Source of the DNA: Thermoplasmatota archaeon
GTDB taxonomy: Archaea > Thermoplasmatota > Penumbrarchaeia > Penumbrarchaeales > Penumbrarchaeaceae
Direction of reading: 5' to 3'
DNA length: 8,832 nt
Assembly: GCA_016929175.1 (NCBI GenBank)
Contig: JAFGJI010000168.1
Span: 1-8,832 of the forward strand
This document shows positions 1 through 6,608 of the stretch, piece after piece (the first letter of the stretch is position 1; each line of letters opens with the position of its first letter). Under the pieces are notes generated by a model. The model saw only the letters and a program-made list of their open reading frames with translations, did not search any database and was not told the DNA's origin. Made by a program: the position numbers and the translations under genes.

Positions 1-108
1 GACTTCGAGAGGGACGAGGAGTATTGCCCCTATCATAACGAGAACTTCAACGAAGCGGAATGGGAGGAGCATCTGGACGACTGTTCGATGTACGATGAAG
101 AGCAGTGA
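1..108 (+). CDS. 3' end of a small acidic protein with a zinc-finger-like Cys/His motif (partial)
   Basis: The first 35 codons of the window read open in frame 1 and end in TGA at 106-108; the start lies outside the window. The visible tail is strongly acidic and holds Cys9, His12, His24 and Cys28 (numbered from the window edge), a C-X2-H-X11-H-X3-C pattern. Its spacing resembles small zinc fingers, although the ligand order is unusual because a classical finger is CC-HH. EAEWEEHL between the ligands looks like the helix of such a finger. Its stop codon abuts the stop of the minus-strand zinc-ribbon gene, so the two genes converge with no spacer. The family was not recognised. The codon pattern (gag, gac, aac, ttc) matches the confident genes here, which supports real coding. 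DNA, RNA or protein binding are all possible roles; zinc binding itself is inferred. Confidence 0.6.
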   Translation, partial: DFERDEEYCPYHNENFNEAEWEEHLDDCSMYDEEQ

Positions 109-317
109 TCACTCGTATCGTTTGCATCTCTCGCAGTAAGGACCGAACCGGTTTTGAACGAGCATGGAACCGCATCTTGAGCAGTTGATCTTTATCCCAT
201 CTCTATACGCTCATCGGGAGTCAGAACGATACCCCTCTGGGACTTTTTACAGAGGAATCGTAGGGTCAGTGATCCGGTAAAAAAGATCCAATTTCTTTCT
301 GCAAAGAGTTCATTCAT
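109..317 (-). pseudogene. small zinc-ribbon protein gene, apparently broken by a one-base deletion
   Basis: On the minus strand a frame runs from ATG (317-315) through ...TPDERIEMG and stops at TAA (194-192). The overlapping -1 frame continues at once with GIKINCSRCGSMLVQN...YCERCKRYE and ends in TGA (111-109). This second part has a clean C-X2-C-X12-C-X2-C zinc ribbon (cysteine codons at 183-181, 174-172, 135-133 and 126-124) but no usable start codon of its own: a TGA lies just upstream and the only internal ATG is past the first CxxC. Adding one G to the GGG run at 196-198 joins the halves into one smooth protein of about 70 residues. This suggests a single gene with a recent deletion, or a homopolymer sequencing error. 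The start is uncertain because no clear Shine-Dalgarno precedes ATG 317, and TTG at 350 is an alternative. The first frame is in phase with the large surface-protein gene upstream, separated by its TGA; I regard that as chance. Family not recognised. Confidence 0.55.
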
Positions 318-362
318 CTGATGGAATTTCTCGTGATAGTGTTCATTCAACTGTGATCGGAC

Positions 363-3300
363 TCACTCTTCCGACGGTCCCATCTGCTGCAGTTTTTCTA
401 TCTGCTCGTGGATGGCCTCCTTAAGTTCTTCTGTGGTGATATCGTCTTCGGCCTCTTCCCCACTTGGAGCAGGAACCCCGTACAGCTGTTCATACGATAG
501 GTATTCCTGCTCTCTCTCCTTCTCAAGAGCTGCTCTTTCCTCTTCTCCCCGTTTCAAAGCTTCCTCATCCATCTGTTTTTTCTTCCGCAGGAAGAAGAAT
601 ATTCCGAACGCAAGCAGTATTATGACCACCACCACTATCGCAACAGTGATCAACAGGGTTGAAGTGGATGTCTCTCCCTTGGTTACCTCTATCTCGAATG
701 TTAATGAGTTTGTATCTATTCCATCGGTGACCTGAACAATGACGGAGTGAAGCATTACCTGGTTGTCCTTCGGTGTCCATCTGATCATTCCAGTTTCCTC
801 GGAGATTGACATTCCATTGGGAGCTTCCAAGAGAGAGAATCTCAAATTCTGAATGTCCTCTGGGTCCTGGTCCGTGCATGAGACCTTTAGCTTGAAACTT
901 GTTCCAGCAGGAACCTCATGATCGTCAACGTGTTTGAACGTCGGGCAGTAGTTCACCCTGAACGAGAGGATGCCGCTTGTGCAGGTCCCAAAAGTACAGC
1001 CATCGTTCGGGAGCACGCTCCAGTAATATGTCTTTCCAGGATCCAGTTCGGATACGTTCAATTTGGTCGCTGCTAGTTCCTCGATATAGAGTGCTTCCTC
1101 CCTCATCCCTGCAACGAATGCTTCCGTCTCATGCAGATAGATATCGTACGTGAGCGAGTCATCTTCTGGGTCGGTTCCTTCCCACTGCAGAGTGATTACT
1201 CTAGAAGATGTCCTTTCACCATTCAAGGGACCAATTATCGTAGATGCCGGAGGCTCGCTTGCGATCACCGTGATCGTGAACGTATGCAGATTGAAGTTCA
1301 GACCGTCGCTGACCTTGATGGTCACTTTCAAATTATATGGCTCCTGTGTGAACCAATGAATCGAAGCGGTCCATTTGATGATACCGGTTTCCTGGTCGAT
1401 CTGAATATCGGAAACCGGTTTCGATTCTATCGAGTAGATGATGAACGAATTGATATCCGGGTCGGAGGCATTCGCATCGAACGAATAGAATTGTCCATGT
1501 TTGATGTTCACATTCGGAGGTACATCGATCCAGACAGGCTTGCTGTCAACGTCCTCGATGTGAAGGGTGAATATGTGGCTGTCCATGAGGCCTCCGAGAT
1601 CTTTCACGGTGACGTTGACGGACCAGTCGCCAACATCGAACGGACCCGGAGTCCCCTCCACTATTCCTTTTTGAACATCGATAGTAAGGAAGTTAGCATC
1701 CGTTGTCAGCTCCCAGATGAAGTCCTCCGTATTGTCAGGATCATGTGCTTCGTAGTCCCTGTAGTATTTCTCTCCTTCCTTTCCCGTCTTGATATCCATT
1801 GATAATATGACCGGAGGCATGTTCAGGTCTATGACGGTCAGCTGGAACGATGTTGAATTGACCCCTCCATTACCATCGTTCACGATGACGGACAGATTAT
1901 GAACTCCCACCTCCTCGTTCGTGGGCGTCCCAGTCAACCAACCGGATATCTCATCGATGGACATCCATGTATTGGCCCCTATCAAGGTCCATTTGATGCT
2001 CCCCTGTCCATCGTCAGTTGAATCGAAATCGCATTTGTACTGTTCACCTTCTTTTACCTCTGTCACGGGTTCTGTGAGAATGATCGGGAAAACATTGTTA
2101 ACGGTTAAAACGAACTCCTGAACATCGAAATGACCGATATCATCGCTGAGGGTGAACGAAACGGATACGGTACCGACATCCTCATTGTCTGGAGTTCCTG
2201 AAAGGACCAGTGTATCAACATCGAACGTCAACCAATCGCATTTGATCGTGTATGTCCAGGTCGGATCATCGGCATATCCGAGGTTCGAATACTGGACTCG
2301 ATATAACTCGTCCTCATTTGTTATTCTGATCGGGTCTTTCGGTCCGATCTCAACAAGTATGCAGACCATCACCTTTGCTGTCTTCGATGGATCCTCTGCT
2401 GAAGAGATTGTCAGGTTCTCGAGCATCCTGGTCGAGTTCGGTATCCTGAACCAGCCTCTGTAGACTCCGGTATTGAGATCCGTTTCATTGAACCGCATAA
2501 CGAGGGGTGTTGGATCTGTTTCAGATGAGATATTCACGAAGGCGCTGTTCTGGGTCAGCTCGTTCGCATCCTGCCCCACGACCTCGATATAGAGTGTTTC
2601 GTTCAACTGGACCTTGTCTATCTCTTTCGAGTATGAACTGTCCGAGCGGACCTTCAACGAACTTATCGACAATGGTCTGAACGGTATATCGACCTTGACA
2701 TTGGAATTGAATCTTGGGTCCCTGCATGAGGCCAGTCTGATGTTCTCGAGCCAGATAAAATTCTCAGGGACCTGGAATTCTGTTCTGTATATGCCTGTAT
2801 TGATGTCGGTCTCCTGAAGAACGAGCGGATAAGGGACAGGCACGCTATACTCTGTGGAGATGTTCACAAGTGCGATGTTCCTCGAGATCGAATTCGCATC
2901 TTGTCCAATGACCTCGATGTAAATGGTCTCTCCAAGTTCCACCTTGTCCACTTCTATTGAATACTGATCGTCATAGTAGGTCCCGAGCGAGTTTATGGAT
3001 GTGGGTCTGAAGGGATGATCGATGAAGAGCGTATCGAATTTAGTGGGATCTTTCCTTGAATAGAATTTCAGCGTGTCGAGATACAATGTCTTTGGAGGGA
3101 CCTTGAAGATGCCTCTATAGGTCCCGGTGTTTAGACCTGTTTCCTTGCACCCGACCCTCATCAACCCGAACGATCCCGGTCTTGAGGTCACATTGACCAC
3201 GGCAGTGTCAATATTGGAAGCATTGCTGTCAAGACCTTTGACCTCGATATATAATGTGTCCCCGATATCTGATATCGTCGTGGGGGTTGAAAATCCGATG

Positions 3301-4859
3301 TCAGAATAGAGGTCCACCGAATAGACATCTAGCGGTTCCGAATAGCTATAGCCTGATATCAGATATGTCTGACCAGCACTATTCCCTTTTTCATTATTAT
3401 TCTCTGATCCTATCAGAAAATCGTCAGTACCGTCCCCGTTCACATCCCCCACACTGGAAATTGAAGATCCTACTCTTATATCACTCTTTTGGCCCCAAAA
3501 TGATGCGTCGACGTTGGACAGGTTCATATCCCTATTCCATTCGGAAGATTTCCCATATATCAGATATATCTGACCACGATTATTTCCGCTCTCATAATTA
3601 TTGCGCGAGGCTATCAGAATGTCATCATATCCATCCCCATTGACATCTCCTGCTTGTGATACCGGACTACCGGAACAATCATCATCCCTCTCCCCGATGA
3701 ACGATGCGTCTGATCGGCTAAGATCCGTATCCATAGCCCATCCAGAGGCTTTTCCAAAAATCAGGAATGTCTGACCCCTATCAATACCCTCACCATCTTT
3801 TTTATAAGCACCAATTAGGAGATCATCATACCCGTCCCCATTCACGTCACCAGCACCAGACACCGAATAACCTGATTCATCTCCAGCTGCCTCACCGATG
3901 AATGACGCATCGGCTGAAGAAAGATCCATATCCATACTCCAACTTGTTGATCTACCTAAGTATAGATATGTTTGACCAGCATCTGATCCGCCCTCGTCGT
4001 TCCCAGACGCTCCAATTAGGATATCGTTATATCCATCCCCGTTCACATCTCCTGCTCCGGAAACCGAAACCCCTAAAGAATCACCATTTTCTTCACCAAT
4101 GAATGATGCATCCACAGAGCCCAGGTCTTTATCCATTGACCAGCCAGAGGCCTTCCCGAAAATAAGATATACCTGACCAGATGGACCGTTCCCAGACACT
4201 CCAATTAGGATATCGTCATATCCATCTCCATTAACATCACCAGCTGCTGATAACGATCTAGGAGATAAATCAGAAGAACTTTCTCCTAAGAACGAAGCAT
4301 CTGATCCAGATAGGGGTGTGTCCATTGACCAACCTGATTTTTTTCCAAAAATCAAATAAGTCTGACCAGCACAATTTCCATTATCATCATTACAATTTGC
4401 CCCGATTAGTATATCATCATTCCCATCACCGTTCACATCTCCTGCTCCGGAAACATAATACCCGGAATTATCCCCAGTATCTCCGCCTTCCCCCAAGAAT
4501 GATGCATCAGCATTGGACAGGTTCATGTCCATGGTCCAACCCGAAGCTTTACCAAAGATAAGATACGTTTGACCCGCTTGATGCCCAGCTTCATCATCGC
4601 AAAAAGCTCCAATAATAAAATCATTGAAACCATCACCATTCACATCTCCCACACCAGAAACAGAATTCCCTGAACGATAACCCGCAGCCTCTCCGATGAA
4701 TGACGCCAGAGATGCTTCAGAGATGTTCATGTCCATGGTGAGATCATCATTTCGTGTGGATGGTCCGTTCATACCCATTGTTTCGATAGTGAAGTCCATG
4801 AACGTCATTGCCGAGGCAATGAAGAACGGCGCAACTAGTACAGCTACTATCCTTCTCAT
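363..4859 (-). CDS. giant secreted/anchored surface protein: seven-bladed FG-GAP propeller, Ig-like domains, C-terminal transmembrane anchor
   Basis: This 1498-residue protein begins with a signal peptide (basic MRR, hydrophobic to about residue 20). Residues 41-507 carry seven FG-GAP repeats, with GDVNGDG starting at 71, 140, 207, 270, 337, 404 and 471. Each is followed by a (D/N)D-x-L/I-IG strand and a GQTYLIFGK strand, as in integrin-alpha N-terminal propellers; the Asp/Asn-rich loops are calcium sites in that family. Residues 509-835 are three repeats of 107-111 residues sharing (D/E)T(L/I)YIEV and NTGxYRxxF. Residues 840-1200 hold about four cadherin/He_PIG-like Ig domains (LSGTPDNEDVG, LTGTPTNEEVG, VEGTPGPFDVG). 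Residues 1203-1302 resemble fibronectin III (ITLQWEGTDPEDDSLTYDIYL), and one more Ig-like domain follows. A transmembrane helix at about 1401-1424 precedes RKKK and a charged, coiled-coil-prone tail of about 70 residues. Topology: large ectodomain outside, tail inside. A role in adhesion or as an S-layer-associated protein is inferred. The ATG at 4859 has GGGGG seven bases upstream and precedes the signal peptide directly. Confidence 0.95.
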   Translation of the reverse strand: MRRIVAVLVAPFFIASAMTFMDFTIETMGMNGPSTRNDDLTMDMNISEASLASFIGEAAGYRSGNSVSGVGDVNGDGFNDFIIGAFCDDEAGHQAGQTYLIFGKASGWTMDMNLSNADASFLGEGGDTGDNSGYYVSGAGDVNGDGNDDILIGANCNDDNGNCAGQTYLIFGKKSGWSMDTPLSGSDASFLGESSSDLSPRSLSAAGDVNGDGYDDILIGVSGNGPSGQVYLIFGKASGWSMDKDLGSVDASFIGEENGDSLGVSVSGAGDVNGDGYNDILIGASGNDEGGSDAGQTYLYLGRSTSWSMDMDLSSADASFIGEAAGDESGYSVSGAGDVNGDGYDDLLIGAYKKDGEGIDRGQTFLIFGKASGWAMDTDLSRSDASFIGERDDDCSGSPVSQAGDVNGDGYDDILIASRNNYESGNNRGQIYLIYGKSSEWNRDMNLSNVDASFWGQKSDIRVGSSISSVGDVNGDGTDDFLIGSENNNEKGNSAGQTYLISGYSYSEPLDVYSVDLYSDIGFSTPTTISDIGDTLYIEVKGLDSNASNIDTAVVNVTSRPGSFGLMRVGCKETGLNTGTYRGIFKVPPKTLYLDTLKFYSRKDPTKFDTLFIDHPFRPTSINSLGTYYDDQYSIEVDKVELGETIYIEVIGQDANSISRNIALVNISTEYSVPVPYPLVLQETDINTGIYRTEFQVPENFIWLENIRLASCRDPRFNSNVKVDIPFRPLSISSLKVRSDSSYSKEIDKVQLNETLYIEVVGQDANELTQNSAFVNISSETDPTPLVMRFNETDLNTGVYRGWFRIPNSTRMLENLTISSAEDPSKTAKVMVCILVEIGPKDPIRITNEDELYRVQYSNLGYADDPTWTYTIKCDWLTFDVDTLVLSGTPDNEDVGTVSVSFTLSDDIGHFDVQEFVLTVNNVFPIILTEPVTEVKEGEQYKCDFDSTDDGQGSIKWTLIGANTWMSIDEISGWLTGTPTNEEVGVHNLSVIVNDGNGGVNSTSFQLTVIDLNMPPVILSMDIKTGKEGEKYYRDYEAHDPDNTEDFIWELTTDANFLTIDVQKGIVEGTPGPFDVGDWSVNVTVKDLGGLMDSHIFTLHIEDVDSKPVWIDVPPNVNIKHGQFYSFDANASDPDINSFIIYSIESKPVSDIQIDQETGIIKWTASIHWFTQEPYNLKVTIKVSDGLNFNLHTFTITVIASEPPASTIIGPLNGERTSSRVITLQWEGTDPEDDSLTYDIYLHETEAFVAGMREEALYIEELAATKLNVSELDPGKTYYWSVLPNDGCTFGTCTSGILSFRVNYCPTFKHVDDHEVPAGTSFKLKVSCTDQDPEDIQNLRFSLLEAPNGMSISEETGMIRWTPKDNQVMLHSVIVQVTDGIDTNSLTFEIEVTKGETSTSTLLITVAIVVVVIILLAFGIFFFLRKKKQMDEEALKRGEEERAALEKEREQEYLSYEQLYGVPAPSGEEAEDDITTEELKEAIHEQIEKLQQMGPSEE
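2355..3335 (-). repeat. three tandem repeats of about 107-111 residues within the surface-protein gene
   Basis: Residues 509-615, 616-726 and 727-835 are three divergent copies of one module. Shared landmarks are GDTLYIEVKG / GETIYIEVIG / NETLYIEVVG, then VVNVTS / LVNIST / FVNISS, then GLNTGTYRGIFKVP / DINTGIYRTEFQVP / DLNTGVYRGWFRIP. Copies two and three open with PFRPTSI or PFRPLSI. The predicted beta content and the pattern suggest an Ig-like fold used as a stalk between the propeller and the membrane-proximal domains. The module family was not recognised by name. Confidence 0.85.
3339..4739 (-). repeat. seven tandem FG-GAP propeller repeats (about 189-207 bp each) within the surface-protein gene
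   Basis: Seven consecutive units encode 63-69 residues each; the distances between successive GDVNGDG motifs are 69, 67, 63, 67, 67 and 67 codons. The unit reads roughly SGWSMDxDLSxxDASFxGE, then VSGAGDVNGDGYDDILIGA, then a variable acidic/Asn loop, then GQTYLIFGK. Some copies are nearly identical as DNA: 4039-4064 and 4429-4454 match over 26 bases, and 3998-4037 matches 4187-4226 at 38 of 40 positions. The block looks richer in A and T than the rest of the gene. Seven is the number needed for a closed propeller, so the array is probably complete. Confidence 0.9.
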
Positions 4860-5000
4860 TGTGGATCCCCCGTTAAATGACCATGTGGAAGTTCAATTCG
4901 AGACGTCGGCTCCCTGCTCGAATTACAATAGGGGGAATGTTCTTACATGAATAAATATTTAATCTGGTAATGGTTTAAATTTTTGGACTTTTTTATAAAT
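4860..5000 (-). promoter_or_regulatory. promoter and leader of the surface-protein gene
   Basis: Read on the minus strand, two TATA-like boxes lie upstream of the ATG: TTTATAAA at about 4999-4992, directly after the stop of the neighbouring frame, and TTAAATATTTAT at about 4962-4951. Archaeal initiation about 25 bases downstream would give leaders of roughly 110 or 70 bases. A G-rich Shine-Dalgarno-like stretch (GGGGGAT, 4871-4865) precedes the start. The leader also contains a perfect 8-bp dyad, listed separately. Transcription start sites are inferred, not observed. Confidence 0.5.
4895..4924. promoter_or_regulatory. 8-bp perfect inverted repeat in the leader of the surface-protein gene
   Basis: AATTCGAG at 4895-4902 is repeated inverted as CTCGAATT at 4917-4924, with a 14-base spacer. 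It lies 36-65 bases before the start codon and downstream of both TATA-like boxes. It could be an operator for a dimeric repressor (arm centres 22 bp apart, about two helical turns) or an RNA hairpin in the 5' leader. The symmetry is visible; function is inferred. Confidence 0.4.
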
Positions 5001-5311
5001 TATTGGTTGGATATGGAAATTTTACCATGGAAAGGGATAGTTGTCCATAAAGGGGGTTGGGAGATATGGCGATCCTTCTCGATGAACCCGGCAATGTCGA
5101 TCCAGTTCGGATGGTCCCCCTTCAACAACCAGGCAACTATCATCAACTCCTTGCTTACAAGCTCCCAGGGGAACTCCTTTACCTTGTTCCCCAGGAGCTA
5201 CAACTCTCTGATCATATTTGCCCTGGACCATTCTACCTCGATCAATGGCCCTCTTTTCTTATTCTCATCAAGAGAGCAGATATGAGTGTATAGAAGCGAT
5301 TCCAGGTACAT
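5000..5311 (-). pseudogene. unrecognised 103-codon reading frame interrupted by one in-frame TAG
   Basis: On the minus strand an ATG at 5311, preceded by GGAG three bases upstream (5318-5315) and by an in-frame TAA slightly further up, opens a frame that reads MYLESLLYTHICSLDENK..., ending ...WSRANMIREL before TAG at 5200-5198. The same frame continues without break for 65 codons (LLGNKVKEFPWELVSKEL..., ...KGDHPNWIDIAGFIEK...) to TAA at 5002-5000. Codon choice on both sides (gag, aag, aac, atc, gac) matches the confident genes, and a single G-to-T change turns GAG (Glu) into this TAG. The simplest reading is a gene disabled by one nonsense mutation. Readthrough as pyrrolysine, known in some Thermoplasmatota methanogens, is the alternative. 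The product would be soluble, with mixed charged and aromatic residues; no family was recognised. A competing plus-strand frame (TTG 5057 to TAG 5293) overlaps in exact antisense register, but it is rich in Leu, Pro and Gln and uses caa, unlike the other genes, so I prefer the minus frame. Confidence 0.45.
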
Positions 5312-5407
5312 GGTCTCCAGCGATTAAATGCGGGACCATGATACGCAGTATTATGATACTTCATAAGGAAAATTGTGTATGCTGGACCGATGGATATCAT
5401 GTCATTG

Positions 5408-6058
5408 CTATAAGCCCAGGAACTGAATTCCCAATCCCGAGATCAATATCACAGCGCCCGCGATCGCGTGTGTCCAGTGCTCGAGCTTTTCGAAACGGAG
5501 CCTCTTCAACCCGAGGGAGAGATAGATCACCATGAAGAGCATCGTTCCTATTGTGGCGATCGAGAACACCCCCGCGACAAGGATGATCCCCAGGAAGGAC
5601 CTCTCGTAGGCCGGATACATCAATAGAGGTATAAGGGGCTCGCAGGGCCCCAGGACAAAGATCGTAAAAAGGACCCATACGGTCATGGTCTTCTTCCGGT
5701 CCATATGTGTATGGGAATGAGTATGCTCCCTATGCTTCCATGCTCTCCGAATCCCCCATATCATGTAAACAAGGCCGAAAGCGATCAGAGCCCACGCGGC
5801 AAGGTTCCCGCGGACCCCCTCGAACACTTCGAGACGGGAGACCGCGATCCCGAGGGCGATACCGATCGATCCTATGACGACCGAGCTCATGACATGGCCG
5901 AAACCGCAGAGGACGGTCACCAGTGATGTCTTCTTCATTGACCAGTTCCCCGCCCTTGCCATCATGATGAATGGCAGATAGTGGTCCGGGCCGAATAGAG
6001 TATGGATAAAACCGATGGAAGCCGCCGTCATGATCAATATCCCGAGAGGGTCCGTCAT
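5408..6058 (-). CDS. six-helix membrane transporter-like protein (NicO/TauE-type) with a histidine-rich loop
   Basis: The 216-residue protein is mostly hydrophobic, with about six membrane helices (around 5-25, 44-72, 86-102, 124-146, 156-182 and 198-215). HTLFGPDHYLPF in the first helix (His19, Asp25, His26) and GFGHVMSS (His55) in the second recall the histidine motifs of NicO/RcnA nickel-cobalt transporters and the related TauE/SafE-like group. The loop after helix 3 has HREHTHSHTH (109-118), a likely metal-binding stretch, and GPCEPLIPL (137-145) in helix 4 is a conserved-looking Cys/Pro motif. Transition-metal export or uptake is inferred; sulfite export or a thiol-redox role is possible. 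I chose ATG 6058 because GGTGA lies four bases upstream; the next ATG up (6076) would add six residues and lacks such a site. The gene ends TAG, followed two codons later by in-frame TGA. It stands alone, with its own TATA-like box. Confidence 0.85.
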   Translation of the reverse strand: MTDPLGILIMTAASIGFIHTLFGPDHYLPFIMMARAGNWSMKKTSLVTVLCGFGHVMSSVVIGSIGIALGIAVSRLEVFEGVRGNLAAWALIAFGLVYMIWGIRRAWKHREHTHSHTHMDRKKTMTVWVLFTIFVLGPCEPLIPLLMYPAYERSFLGIILVAGVFSIATIGTMLFMVIYLSLGLKRLRFEKLEHWTHAIAGAVILISGLGIQFLGL

Positions 6059-6086
6059 GATATCACCGTGTAGCACATTCTTCTAT

Positions 6087-6121
6087 TTCGTGCCACCGAT
6101 GGCCTGATACAATAAATAATC
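6087..6121 (-). promoter_or_regulatory. TATA-like promoter of the membrane transporter-like gene
   Basis: On the minus strand ATTATTTATT (6120-6111) sits about 55-60 bases ahead of the ATG at 6058. Initiation about 25 bases downstream would give a leader of about 30 bases containing the GGTGA Shine-Dalgarno motif at 6067-6063. The stretch from 6122 to 6251 holds only an A/T-rich tract (T run from about 6138) and no gene that I can support. Confidence 0.45.
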
Positions 6122-6251
6122 ATCTCAAGCGGGTCGTGTTTTTTTTTAATTTCCAGAAACTTTTTTCAAGAAGAACCATAAGTATGCTTTCTATCGTATC
6201 TGTCAGTGAGACCTGGCCATTGGACCTTAGAAATTCGCCAATGTCGAACGA

Positions 6252-6590
6252 TCACTCATTCTCGATCATCATTTCCCCATCCTGGTCCCATGTAAGGATG
6301 AGCCCCATGTCAAGGTCGTATCTATAAAGAGCTTCCATCAGGCTCTGGATATCACGTTGTCCGGCGTTTTCCAGGTCAACGGTGACCTGTATGGCATCGG
6401 TTATGGTCCCATTCCTTCGAACAACGAGATCGCACTCTCTATTTCCCCTGTGAAAGAACATTTCATATCCCTTCCGTCCAAGGGCAATGTATACCATATT
6501 CTCCAGCAGTCTTCCATGGTCTTCGGAAGGCCTGAAACATAGGAGTTTTGCCAGTGCTGTGTCTATGAAATATTTTTTTTTCCAAAGCAT
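6252..6590 (-). pseudogene. remnant of a DUF4143-type AAA+ ATPase: C-terminal nuclease-like domain only
   Basis: The 112 residues from ATG 6590 match the C-terminal half of archaeal/bacterial AAA ATPases with a DUF4143 domain: KKKYFIDTALAK, then GRLLENMVYIALGRKGYEM, FFHRGNRECDLVV, AIQVTVDLEN and a final GLILTWDQDGE. ENMV, ECDLVV and IQV correspond to the conserved positions of the PD-(D/E)XK-like fold seen in this domain; the last position is Gln-Val rather than Glu-Val-Lys. Full proteins of the family are about 400 residues, with an N-terminal P-loop ATPase and a winged helix; both are absent. Upstream of 6590 the frame stays open for about 50 codons but no longer resembles the family and runs into the neighbouring gene's start. 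The usual C-terminal PxWKWLL-like ending is also missing before TGA (6254-6252). I read it as a gene trimmed at both ends. Whether it is still translated is unknown; no good Shine-Dalgarno precedes 6590. Confidence 0.8.
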
Positions 6591-6608
6591 TGTCGGATGT
6601 CCGCCCGG

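Noticed and set aside
276..287. T6 run on the minus strand as terminator of the surface-protein gene
   Set aside because: It encodes Phe-Phe in the downstream small frame and has no hairpin; archaeal oligo-T termination there is possible but unsupported.
1131..1802. Long plus-strand open frame (223 codons) opposite the surface-protein gene
   Set aside because: Arg/Asp/Val-rich antisense shadow of a confident coding frame, with no ribosome-binding site and no recognisable motif.
4983..5285. Plus-strand open frame of 100 codons
   Set aside because: Overlaps the same interval in another phase, has no Shine-Dalgarno, starts in the A/T-rich promoter of the surface-protein gene, and its Ser/Asn/Phe-rich composition looks non-coding.
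5057..5293. Plus-strand open frame of 78 codons (TTG start, or ATG 5066 preceded by GGGAG)
   Set aside because: It is in exact antisense register with the minus-strand TAG-interrupted frame. It is unusually rich in Leu, Pro and Gln and uses caa, unlike the confident genes, while the minus frame shows their gag/aag preference. It is the main alternative if the minus frame proves non-coding.
5344..5361. Short inverted repeat AGTAT-TATG-ATACT between the TAG-interrupted frame and the transporter-like gene
   Set aside because: Five-base arms in A/T-rich DNA are expected by chance; it is not linked to a clear promoter or terminator.
6138..6148. T-rich run as a transcription terminator
   Set aside because: No plus-strand gene ends before it, and on the minus strand it reads as A, so it cannot act as an oligo-T terminator for the neighbouring genes.
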